The notes beneath the pieces are model-generated. The model was not told the origin of the DNA. It made no database searches and was given only the letters and a program-made list of their open reading frames with translations. The position numbers and the translations under genes are program-made. A DNA stretch of 64,000 bases, taken from NCBI RefSeq assembly GCF_020905335.1, contig NZ_JAJJMN010000001.1:1674001-1738000 (forward strand), given 5' to 3'. The DNA comes from Flavobacterium lipolyticum. GTDB lineage: Bacteria; Bacteroidota; Bacteroidia; Flavobacteriales; Flavobacteriaceae. This document shows positions 51,872 to 59,269 of this stretch, in pieces; position 1 is the first letter of the stretch; every line of letters starts with the position of its first letter.

Positions 51872-52579
51872 ATGTTACATAAAAACAAAATCCCCAACTT
51901 AAAAGTAATCGCATTTGATGCCGATGACACCTTATTTGTCAACGAACCTTACTTTCAGGAAACCGAACATAAATTTTGCGCTTTGATGGAAGATTATCTT
52001 TCCCATCAGGGAATTTCGCAGGAACTATTCAAAATCGAAATTGAGAACCTGTCTCTGTACGGTTACGGAATCAAAGGCTATATTTTGTCGATGATCGAAG
52101 CTGCAATGAAAATCTCCAACAATACCATTCCGATTGAGGTTATCGAAAAAATCATCCAATACGGAAAAGAACTACTCGAGAAACCTATTGAATTGCTTGA
52201 CGGCGTCGAAGAAACCCTAAAAACACTACACGGAAAGTACAAACTGGTTGTAGCCACAAAAGGCGATCTGAAAGACCAGCACAGCAAATTGCATCGCTCA
52301 GGATTGGGGCATTATTTTCACCATATCGAAGTAATGTCAGACAAACAGGAAATTGATTATACGAAATTATTAGGCCGTTTAGACATTCAGGCAGAGGAAT
52401 TCCTGATGATCGGAAATTCCTTAAAATCAGATGTACTACCGGTTTTAGGCATTGGCGGTTATGCGGTACATATTCCGTTTCATACCACTTGGGAGCATGA
52501 AAAAATCAGTCACAAAATAGAACACGAACATTTTAGTTCGTTTGAAAAAATCACTGAAATCCTTCAGAACTTATTGTAA
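51872..52579 (+). CDS. HAD-superfamily hydrolase
   Basis: A 235-residue soluble phosphatase-like protein. The nucleophile motif is FDADDTLFVNEPYF (D-x-D-x-T), followed by a helical cap domain (LFKIEIENLSLYGYGIKGY). LVVATKGDLKDQHSKLHRSG carries motif II, and EFLMIGNSLKSDVLPVLGIG motifs III and IV with acidic Asp. The substrate is unknown; the size fits a small-molecule phosphatase. Its stop TAA overlaps the next ATG by one base, so it is coupled to the CatA-like gene. Confidence 0.88.
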   Translation: MLHKNKIPNLKVIAFDADDTLFVNEPYFQETEHKFCALMEDYLSHQGISQELFKIEIENLSLYGYGIKGYILSMIEAAMKISNNTIPIEVIEKIIQYGKELLEKPIELLDGVEETLKTLHGKYKLVVATKGDLKDQHSKLHRSGLGHYFHHIEVMSDKQEIDYTKLLGRLDIQAEEFLMIGNSLKSDVLPVLGIGGYAVHIPFHTTWEHEKISHKIEHEHFSSFEKITEILQNLL

Positions 52580-53208
52580 TGAAAACACTTTTAGACTTAG
52601 AAAACTGGAATAGAAAAGAACACTTTGCACACTTCATTCAAATGGAAGAACCCTTTTTTGGTGCTACCGTCGAGATTGATTGTACGCAGGCCTACGAAAC
52701 GGCCAAAAGTCTCGAATCCTCCTTTTTTATTTATTATTTGCACAAGACACTGGTTGCCGTAAATGCAATCGAAAATTTTAGATACCGAATTTCGGGAGAT
52801 CAGATTTACATCAATGACCAAATCGATGCCTCAGCAACCATCGGACGTGAAGATGGCACTTTCGGATTTTCATTTATAGAATACCATCCTGATTTTAAAA
52901 CCTTCGAAAAAACGGCTTTACAGGAAATAGAACGCATTCAGAATACCACGGGACTTTTTACAAGGTCTTTTGAAAATGATAATTTAATTCACTTCTCGGC
53001 AATTCCGTGGTTGAACTTTACGTCACTTTCACATGCCCGCAGTTTTACCTTTCCGGACAGCTGCCCAAAGGTTTCTTTCGGAAAAATGATGGTTTCACCA
53101 ACCGGAAAAAGAACCATTGCCATGTCTGTTCATGTGCATCACGCCTTAATGGATGGATTACACATGGGACAATTTGTGGATTATTTTCAGGAATTAATGA
53201 ATCAATAA
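52579..53208 (+). CDS. CatA-like O-acetyltransferase (chloramphenicol acetyltransferase family)
   Basis: A 209-residue protein of the trimeric acetyl-CoA acyltransferase family. The active-site motif is VHVHHALMDGLHMGQFVDYF (HHxxxDG-type, His catalytic), near the C-terminus. LSHARSFTFPDSCPKVSFG and PWLNFTSL are further family features. The length matches full CAT monomers, so this is not a fragment. Actual chloramphenicol resistance is not implied. It is translationally coupled to the HAD hydrolase. Confidence 0.82.
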   Translation: MKTLLDLENWNRKEHFAHFIQMEEPFFGATVEIDCTQAYETAKSLESSFFIYYLHKTLVAVNAIENFRYRISGDQIYINDQIDASATIGREDGTFGFSFIEYHPDFKTFEKTALQEIERIQNTTGLFTRSFENDNLIHFSAIPWLNFTSLSHARSFTFPDSCPKVSFGKMMVSPTGKRTIAMSVHVHHALMDGLHMGQFVDYFQELMNQ

Positions 53209-53258
53209 TTCGCACACAAGAGGTTTAAATTTGGAATAATTTTTGTCGATAAAAGCAT

Positions 53259-54704
53259 ATGAAAAAACTACTCCTTCTCTTATTAGTAACCTATCAGTCG
53301 ACCCTGTTGAGTCAGACAGTTTTGGCTTCTTATCCTTTAGATTTAAAGAGGTACGATCAGAATAATACAATCGTTAATGTCGAAAATAAGGCAACGCACG
53401 ATGTATTTGTTTTTGCCACAAATACTCAGAATCTTACTATTTTAAGATACAATAGTGCTTTATTTTTAAAGGACGAATTTACAGTATCACGTGCCAATCT
53501 TGAAAACAAATCGATATTGGGCTATAGTTTTAGTGAAGACGGAAACCCAACACTTTATTGGGCTTCCGAAGAATCTTCGGAAATTTTTGTGATCAAATAT
53601 TATTTGGAAACCAAGACGTATAAGATTTTAAAATTTCTGTTCCCTTCCGCGAGCGAATATATCGTAGCTAAGTTTCAAAGCAACAATCTACTCTACCTGT
53701 TGTCTAAAGAACTCACAAGTCATACTTTAACGGCCTATGTTTTTAAAAACGGAATTGTAGAAGAGCGGATATTTGATTTTGCTCCTTTTACCTTTCAAAA
53801 CAAAAGAGGCCAGTCGGTAAGTTTTTCACAGCTCATCAAAGAGAATCCAATTATAAAAATTGATCCGGAAGATTATACGCCTTTAGACAAAGCCTCCAAA
53901 AAAAGTAAAATTTATCTCGAAGACAATCATCTTATTCTGACGCTGGATCATAATGCGAAAGAAACACGGCTTTTTGATCTCAATCTGGAGAATCAGGACG
54001 TTATTGAAAAGAAAATTGTCCAATCTGAGATTAAAACCCCTCGCAAAATAAGCAACTCCTTCTATCATGAAAAGAAGCTTTATCAAATCAATGCCAATGA
54101 AGATGAACTGGTTCTTGACATTAAAAATTATGATTCGGGCGAACTTATAAAAAATATCAGAGTTACAAAGGAAGATACGATTCGATTTAAAACCTCACCT
54201 TTCCTCGTTCAGCAAGGCGGTGAAAGAAAACCACGGGAATTAAAGAATACGAAACGTTTTCTACAACATCTCGCTGCTTTAGAAATAGGTTTATCACTTT
54301 ATAACAATGGAATTAGTACTTCTATGACACTCGGTGGAACTCCACGTGTTGGCGGCGCTTACTATACGGTCATGAACGATACTTTTACCTGGGATTATTT
54401 GCCGGTTGTGAATGATGAAACCGTATTTTTTGAAACGGCTTTAAACCAAAAATCAGAATTTGTTGCCAAAGATCCTGCACCAATGGCGCTTGACAACTTG
54501 TATTACTTTTTAAACAATAATAGAAAAGCGATTCTGGACAACATTTTTAGATTTGACGATTATTATATTTTAGGATATTACGATACTGCTTTAAAACAAT
54601 ATCAGATGCGAAAATTTACCGATGGATTTCCGGAAAATGAAACACAAAACCCGATCATCGATAAGGCTGTATTTTCGAAACCATTTTCATTTGAAAGACC
54701 TTAA
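53259..54704 (+). CDS. exported protein of unknown function, paralogue of 48816-50333
   Basis: A 481-residue protein with signal MKKLLLLLLVTYQSTLLSQ. It shares the block order of the protein at 48816-50333: GYSFSEDGNPTLYWASEESS, the middle PEDYTPLD/KIYLEDNHLIL strands, KNTKRFLQHLAALE and the ending YILGYYDTALKQYQMRKF. A beta-propeller-like build is suggested but unproved. Four genes and the repeat array intervene, so the pair may be an old local duplication or recruited separately. No sorting domain or lipobox was found. Confidence 0.7.
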   Translation: MKKLLLLLLVTYQSTLLSQTVLASYPLDLKRYDQNNTIVNVENKATHDVFVFATNTQNLTILRYNSALFLKDEFTVSRANLENKSILGYSFSEDGNPTLYWASEESSEIFVIKYYLETKTYKILKFLFPSASEYIVAKFQSNNLLYLLSKELTSHTLTAYVFKNGIVEERIFDFAPFTFQNKRGQSVSFSQLIKENPIIKIDPEDYTPLDKASKKSKIYLEDNHLILTLDHNAKETRLFDLNLENQDVIEKKIVQSEIKTPRKISNSFYHEKKLYQINANEDELVLDIKNYDSGELIKNIRVTKEDTIRFKTSPFLVQQGGERKPRELKNTKRFLQHLAALEIGLSLYNNGISTSMTLGGTPRVGGAYYTVMNDTFTWDYLPVVNDETVFFETALNQKSEFVAKDPAPMALDNLYYFLNNNRKAILDNIFRFDDYYILGYYDTALKQYQMRKFTDGFPENETQNPIIDKAVFSKPFSFERP

Positions 54705-54799
54705 TTTTATTGAGAATTAATCCAAATGTCTGATGTTTTCAGGTTTGAAAAAAAAGGGAATGGATTATTTTCTCTAACTTTACACAAAAGAGAAATATT

Positions 54800-55318
54800 A
54801 TGTTATCAAAAAATATCGAAATAGCTTTAAACAAGCAAATCCGCATAGAGGCAGAATCTTCGCAAACCTACCTTTCTATGGCTTGTTGGGCTGAAGTACA
54901 CGGACTGGAAGGAATTGCGCAATTTATGTACACACAGTCAGACGAAGAGCGCGCACACATGCTAAAGTTAATAAAGTATGTAAACGAACGCGGTGGTCAC
55001 TCTCATATTACCGATTTGAAAGCGCCTAAAACATCTTATTCGACTTTCAAAGAAATGTTTGAGGAACTTTACAACCATGAACTTTTTGTTTCAAAATCAA
55101 TCAACGAATTGGTACACATTACTTTTGAAGAAAAAGATTATGCAACACATAATTTCTTACAATGGTATGTTTCTGAACAAATCGAAGAAGAAGCGACTGC
55201 TAAGTCAATCTTAGATAAAATCAACTTAATTGGAGATGACAAAGGCGGACTATACTTGTTCGACCGTGATATTCAACAATTAACGGTTACAAGTTCGATC
55301 GCTATCAACCCAAAATAA
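54800..55318 (+). CDS. ftnA: ferritin
   Basis: An iron-storage protein of 172 residues that assembles into a 24-subunit shell. The ferroxidase-site ligands are recognisable in RIEAESSQTYLSMACWAEVH, SDEERAHMLKLIKYVNERGG, and the later EEKDYATHNFLQWYVSEQIE. This is bacterial ferritin FtnA, not bacterioferritin or Dps, as the haem Met and short Dps helices are absent. It is followed by a short Lys/Cys-rich gene with its own promoter box. Confidence 0.93.
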   Translation: MLSKNIEIALNKQIRIEAESSQTYLSMACWAEVHGLEGIAQFMYTQSDEERAHMLKLIKYVNERGGHSHITDLKAPKTSYSTFKEMFEELYNHELFVSKSINELVHITFEEKDYATHNFLQWYVSEQIEEEATAKSILDKINLIGDDKGGLYLFDRDIQQLTVTSSIAINPK

Positions 55319-55365
55319 AAAAAGTTAAAGTTTATTTAGAACATTTAAAAATAACTTTTTTCTTT

Positions 55366-55373
55366 TATATTTG
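55366..55373 (+). promoter_or_regulatory. -7 box of the Lys/Cys-rich gene
   Basis: TATATTTG matches TAnnTTTG, 28 bases before the TTG start at 55401. Confidence 0.5.
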
Positions 55374-55400
55374 TCTCTGTTTTTATAATACAGAGGAAAA

Positions 55401-55589
55401 TTGAGCAAGAAAGAAAAAGACAAGGACAAAAAAAAGGATAAGAAGAAAAAGAAAAATAAAGCTGCTATCCTTGAGAACATTAAGAAGTTGGAAAACTGTA
55501 AATCTTCTTGTTGTGAGAAATATAAAAAAAGCGAAAAGAAACGTTGCTCGCGTTGTCCTATGTTTGATTTATTCAAAAAAACTGCTTAA
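55401..55589 (+). CDS. 62-residue Lys- and Cys-rich protein, TTG start
   Basis: Starts with TTG at 55401 after a purine-rich AGAGGA. The first 25 residues are almost all Lys and Asp (MSKKEKDKDKKKDKKKKKNK), then AAILENIKKLENCKSSCCEK and KKRCSRCPMFDLFKKTA. Five Cys near the C-terminus suggest a metal site, possibly a zinc ribbon. The neighbouring ferritin may be incidental. The function is unknown. The minus-strand ORF over the same DNA is only a shadow. Confidence 0.65.
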   Translation: MSKKEKDKDKKKDKKKKKNKAAILENIKKLENCKSSCCEKYKKSEKKRCSRCPMFDLFKKTA

Positions 55590-55600
55590 CGAAATATACA

Positions 55601-55626
55601 AACCCACCATTTGGTGGGTTTTTTAA
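55601..55626 (+). terminator. terminator of the Lys/Cys-rich gene
   Basis: Arms AACCCACCA and TGGTGGGTT with a 3-base loop and T run. Confidence 0.85.
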
Positions 55627-55639
55627 TTTTGGGAATATT

Positions 55640-55905
55640 GCTCTGAAAGAGCTTTAGCAATAGAATGCTGCGCAGCACTATGAGCAACGATAACGAATAT
55701 CGGTTACGCCCTGAAAGGGCAGAAGCTTATGCACAAAAGTTGGATTTATATCATTTTGAATTATACTTTATAAAAGAGCGGTTGATTCTTTATTGGAACT
55801 TATAATGTATAGTTTGCTTTTGCCCTTTCAGGGCAATTCTGCACCTTAACCTAATTCATAGTGCTGCGCAAGATGCTGTTGCTTTTAGGGCTTTCAGCCC
55901 TTTTT
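55640..55905. repeat. long imperfect inverted repeat (about 265 bases)
   Basis: The outer parts are mirror images: TGCGCAGCACTATGA (55668-55682) is the exact complement of TCATAGTGCTGCGCA (55856-55870). Each flank also carries the palindrome GCCCTGAAAGGGC (55708-55720) or GCCCTTTCAGGGC (55822-55834), and GGGCTTTCAGCCC near 55887. It can fold into one large hairpin. It looks like a MITE-like or REP-like dispersed flavobacterial element. The 55590-56109 spacer holds nothing else. Confidence 0.75.
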
Positions 55906-56109
55906 TTCCCAACTCTTGAGATTGATCCCAAAACAATAGAACACGCATGAAACGAATTCGCATCATCTGTATTACAATGCAGAAGAAAATCTTAACTTTT
56001 ACAATTGACTCGCACAATACTTAAATCTTTGCGTAACTTTGCTTTTCTCCATTGCATTCCTCACGGTTAAAATTAATCCCATTTTTTTTACGATTCATTC
56101 AGTTCATCT

Positions 56110-56802
56110 ATGAAAAACGACATTACGATACCCAAATCCTCACTTGATTTTTTATCTCTGCTTAAAGAAAACAATAACAAGCCCTGGTTTGAGATACATA
56201 AGCCCGAATATCTAATCGAGCTAAATCATATTGAAACTTTTTCAGGTGCTTTGCTTCAGGAACTCTCTAAAACAGATGTACTGGAAACAGCTTCCGGCAA
56301 AAAAAGCGTATACAGAATCTATCGTGACATTCGCTTTTCTAAAGACAAAACTCCTTTTAAAACCTTTTGGGGAGGCAGTTACACCAGAGCAACAAAAGAA
56401 AGACGCGGCGGTTATTATTTTCATCTCGAAAAAGGAAATAGTTTTCTGGCCGGCGGTTTTTGGGGACCAAATGCAGCAGATCTCAAACGCATCCGAGCCG
56501 AATTTGGTCACGACTCTCAAGCCATGCAGAAAATACTCCAGTCAGAATCTTTTATCAGCACTTTTGGGACTTTGCAGGGAGAACAACTTAAAACGGCTCC
56601 CAAGGGCTACGACATAAACCATGAAGCGATAGATTTGCTCCGATTCAAATCGTTTCTGCTTATCAAACGTTTTACGGATGAGGAAGTTCTGAGTCCTCTT
56701 TTTCTGGAACAGGCTCTCACTACTTTTAAAAATATGAGACCCTTTTTTGATTATATGAGTGAAATATTAACGACAGATATTAACGGAGTTTCTATCCTCT
56801 AA
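56110..56802 (+). CDS. DUF2461 domain protein
   Basis: A 230-residue soluble protein of the DUF2461/TIGR02453 family. The pattern includes SLDFLSLLKENNNKPWFEIH, SVYRIYRDIRFSKDKTPFKT, GGYYFHLEKGNSFLAGGFWG and FLLIKRFTDEEVLS. The function is not established in any organism. It is convergent with ssb, with a bidirectional hairpin between. No partner gene is evident. Confidence 0.9.
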   Translation: MKNDITIPKSSLDFLSLLKENNNKPWFEIHKPEYLIELNHIETFSGALLQELSKTDVLETASGKKSVYRIYRDIRFSKDKTPFKTFWGGSYTRATKERRGGYYFHLEKGNSFLAGGFWGPNAADLKRIRAEFGHDSQAMQKILQSESFISTFGTLQGEQLKTAPKGYDINHEAIDLLRFKSFLLIKRFTDEEVLSPLFLEQALTTFKNMRPFFDYMSEILTTDINGVSIL

Positions 56803-56823
56803 AACCCTTACTTACTAAAAATA

Positions 56824-56861
56824 CTCAACCCGACAGGTTTTGAAAACCTGTCGGGTTGAGT
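56824..56861. terminator. bidirectional terminator between DUF2461 gene and ssb
   Basis: CTCAACCCGACAGGTTTT and its complement form an 18-bp stem with a 1-base loop. The core matches the metG terminator at 48171-48203. Confidence 0.85.
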
Positions 56862-56878
56862 ATCAAATAGTACTATAT

Positions 56879-57208
56879 TTACTTCAATAGTAAAATTTCA
56901 TTTACGACTACTTCCGTTACATATCTTTTTTCACCATTTTTGTCGTCGTAGCTTCGGTGAGTCAGTTTGCCTTCAACAGCAATTTCTTTACCTTTCACTA
57001 CAAACTTTTCGATTATTTCGGCTGTTTTGCCCCAGGCTGTAACACGATGCCATTCGGTTTGTTCGATTTTTTCTCCTTTGTCATTAGTATACTTTTCATT
57101 GGTAGCGATATTCAAATACGCTAATTTTCTACCGTTTTCTAATGTTTTAATTTCCGGATCGTTTCCTACGTTCCCAATTAACTGTACTCTGTTTTTCATT
57201 GCATTCAT
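56879..57208 (-). CDS. ssb: short single-stranded DNA-binding protein
   Basis: A 109-residue protein consisting of the OB-fold SSB domain only: KNRVQLIGNVGNDPEIKTLE, YLNIATNEKYTNDKGEKIEQ, TEWHRVTAWGKTAEIIEKFV and LTHRSYDDKNGEKRYVTEVV. It ends at VVVNEILLLK and lacks the Gly-rich linker and acidic C-terminal tip that recruits repair proteins in housekeeping SSB. It is therefore probably an accessory SSB, perhaps for competence or stress, with a full-length SSB elsewhere. An alternative start at Met4 is possible. Confidence 0.9.
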   Translation of the reverse strand: MNAMKNRVQLIGNVGNDPEIKTLENGRKLAYLNIATNEKYTNDKGEKIEQTEWHRVTAWGKTAEIIEKFVVKGKEIAVEGKLTHRSYDDKNGEKRYVTEVVVNEILLLK

Positions 57209-57337
57209 GGCGTATAATATTTAAATGTTAGTATAAAATGAATTCGTTCATCAAATTCAACAGGACAAAGATCCGACGAACGCCAGCAATTATCCGGTAG
57301 ACAACTATTTACTTTCGGTTGTAACTATTTGTAACCG

Positions 57338-57367
57338 TTTGTAAATGGAATTTATTTCGTATATTTG
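57338..57367 (+). promoter_or_regulatory. promoter of the GNAT-nitrilase gene
   Basis: TTTG (57338-57341), an 18-base spacer and TATATTTG (57360-57367) fit the Bacteroidota promoter well, 16 bases before the ATG. Confidence 0.7.
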
Positions 57368-57383
57368 AGATAAATCTTACGAT

Positions 57384-58913
57384 ATGCAGACAAAAATCAA
57401 TAAAGTTGAATTGCGTAATTTGGAATTTGACGACTACAAGCAGCTAAAAGATTCTATGGTAGAATCCTATCCCGAGATGGCAGATTCGTACTGGAAAGAG
57501 GACGATATTAAAAGACTACTTTCTATTTTTCCTGAAGGGCAGCTCGTCATACTAGCAGATGGAAAAGTCGTTGGATCGGCCTTATCCTTAATTGTCGATG
57601 AAAAGCTAATCGACAAAAGACACAATTACAAACAAGCAACAGGAAACCATACTTTTTCTACCCATAATAAAAATGCAGAGATCCTCTATGGAATCGATGT
57701 TTTTATTCACCCTAACTATCGCGGTTTACGTCTCGGCCGGCGTTTATACGATGCCCGAAAAGAGCTTTGCGAACAGTTAAATCTGAAAGCCATCGTTTTT
57801 GCCGGCAGAATTCCAAACTATGCCCAGCATTCTAAAAAGCTTACTCCAAAAAACTATATCGACAAGGTAAAACATAAAGAACTGCACGATCCGGTACTTT
57901 CGTTTCAGTTAAGTAATGACTTCCATGTATTGCGAATTATTAAAAACTACCTTGAAGGTGACGAAGAGTCGAAAGAGTTTGCGGTACTTTTAGAATGGAA
58001 CAATGTGTATTACGATGAAAGTCCAAAACTAATTAACCTCGAAAAAAGTGTCATCCGTTTGGGACTGATTCAATGGCAAATGCGTCCGCTGAACAATATT
58101 GAAGAATTTTTCGAGCAGGCCGAATTTTTTATTGATGTCGTTTCGGGTTACGGAAGTGATTTTGCTTTGTTTCCCGAGCTTTTTATAGCTCCTTTAATGG
58201 CCGATTACAATCATTTATCTGAAGCCGAAGCCATTCGGGAACTGGCCCGATATTCAGACCCTATCCGAAAGCGTTTTCAGGAATTTGCTATTTCATACAA
58301 TATCAATATCATTACCGGAAGCATGCCTTATCTGGACAATGGAAACCTTTACAATGTTGGTTTTCTTTGCAAAAGAGACGGAACTTCGGAGATCTACACT
58401 AAAATCCATGTAACTCCCAATGAAGTACAGCATTGGGGAATGAAAGGCGGCTCTCAGTTTAAAACTTTTGATACGGATTGCGGAAAAATCGGCATTCTGA
58501 TTTGCTATGATGTTGAATTTCCGGAACTTTCAAGAATTATGGCCAACGAGGGAATGAACATTTTGTTCGTGCCATTTTTAACCGACACTCAAAACGCCTA
58601 CACCAGAGTGAAACACTGTTCGCAGGCACGTGCCATCGAAAATGAATGTTATGTCGCTATTGCCGGCTGTGTGGGCAACCTCCCGAAAGTAAACAATATG
58701 GACATTCAATATGCTCAGGCCTCTGTTTTTACACCTTCTGATTTTGCTTTTCCGAGTAATGGAATAAAAGCCGAAGCAACGCCAAATACAGAAATGACTC
58801 TTATAGTTGATGTTGATCTAAACCTGCTGAAACAACTTCACGAACATGGGAGTGTACGCACATTAAAAGATCGAAGAACCGATTTGTACGAAATTAAAAA
58901 GATAGATTCATGA
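57384..58913 (+). CDS. GNAT acetyltransferase fused to a carbon-nitrogen hydrolase
   Basis: A 509-residue two-domain protein. The N-terminal 200 residues are GNAT-like (GRLVILADGKVVGSAL-type core: LVILADGKVVGSALSLI, IDVFIHPNYRGLRLGRRLYD, the acetyl-CoA site). From about residue 225 a nitrilase-superfamily domain follows with the full Glu-Lys-Cys triad: Glu in FALFPELFIAPL, Lys in EIYTKIHVTPNE, Cys in GILICYDVEFPELS. The fusion is widespread in Bacteroidota, but the amide substrate is unknown. ATGA overlap couples it to the downstream zinc-finger gene. Confidence 0.9.
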   Translation: MQTKINKVELRNLEFDDYKQLKDSMVESYPEMADSYWKEDDIKRLLSIFPEGQLVILADGKVVGSALSLIVDEKLIDKRHNYKQATGNHTFSTHNKNAEILYGIDVFIHPNYRGLRLGRRLYDARKELCEQLNLKAIVFAGRIPNYAQHSKKLTPKNYIDKVKHKELHDPVLSFQLSNDFHVLRIIKNYLEGDEESKEFAVLLEWNNVYYDESPKLINLEKSVIRLGLIQWQMRPLNNIEEFFEQAEFFIDVVSGYGSDFALFPELFIAPLMADYNHLSEAEAIRELARYSDPIRKRFQEFAISYNINIITGSMPYLDNGNLYNVGFLCKRDGTSEIYTKIHVTPNEVQHWGMKGGSQFKTFDTDCGKIGILICYDVEFPELSRIMANEGMNILFVPFLTDTQNAYTRVKHCSQARAIENECYVAIAGCVGNLPKVNNMDIQYAQASVFTPSDFAFPSNGIKAEATPNTEMTLIVDVDLNLLKQLHEHGSVRTLKDRRTDLYEIKKIDS

Positions 58914-59257
58914 AAACATGCCTCGAATGCTCCGAAAAAATTGTAGGCAGGGAAGACAAGAAATTCTGCTCAGACAGCTGTCGAAATGCTTACAATAATA
59001 AAATAAACAAAGACAGTACGAATTTCATGCGTAATGTAAACAATAAATTACGAAAAAATTACCGAATTTTGAGCGAACTAAACCCTAACGGGAAATCTAA
59101 AGCAACAAGGGATAAAATGACAAACAAAGGTTTTGATTTCGATTTCTTTACCAATATCTTGCAGACCAAAACAGGAAACACCTACTATTTTCTGTACGAC
59201 CAGGGATATCGCTCTTTGGATAATGATTATTTTATGCTTGTTAAAAAAGAATTATAG
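58910..59257 (+). CDS. small zinc-finger protein
   Basis: A 115-residue protein with an N-terminal four-Cys motif (CLECSEKIVGREDKKFCSDS and C in CRNAYNN), an FCS/CxxC zinc finger of the kind common to small DNA- or RNA-binding proteins. The remainder is basic and helical, ending in a YYFLYDQGYRSLDNDYFMLV strand set. The ATG overlaps the stop of the GNAT-nitrilase gene, implying translational coupling. The role is unknown. Confidence 0.72.
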   Translation: MKTCLECSEKIVGREDKKFCSDSCRNAYNNKINKDSTNFMRNVNNKLRKNYRILSELNPNGKSKATRDKMTNKGFDFDFFTNILQTKTGNTYYFLYDQGYRSLDNDYFMLVKKEL

Positions 59258-59269
59258 TACCTATCTACC

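Noticed and set aside
52579..53208. Chloramphenicol resistance gene
   Set aside because: The CAT-like fold is shared by many acyltransferases; no resistance context is present, so only the family is called.
55325..55576. Minus-strand Phe-rich ORF
   Set aside because: It is antisense to the Lys-rich plus-strand gene and results from its poly-A codons.
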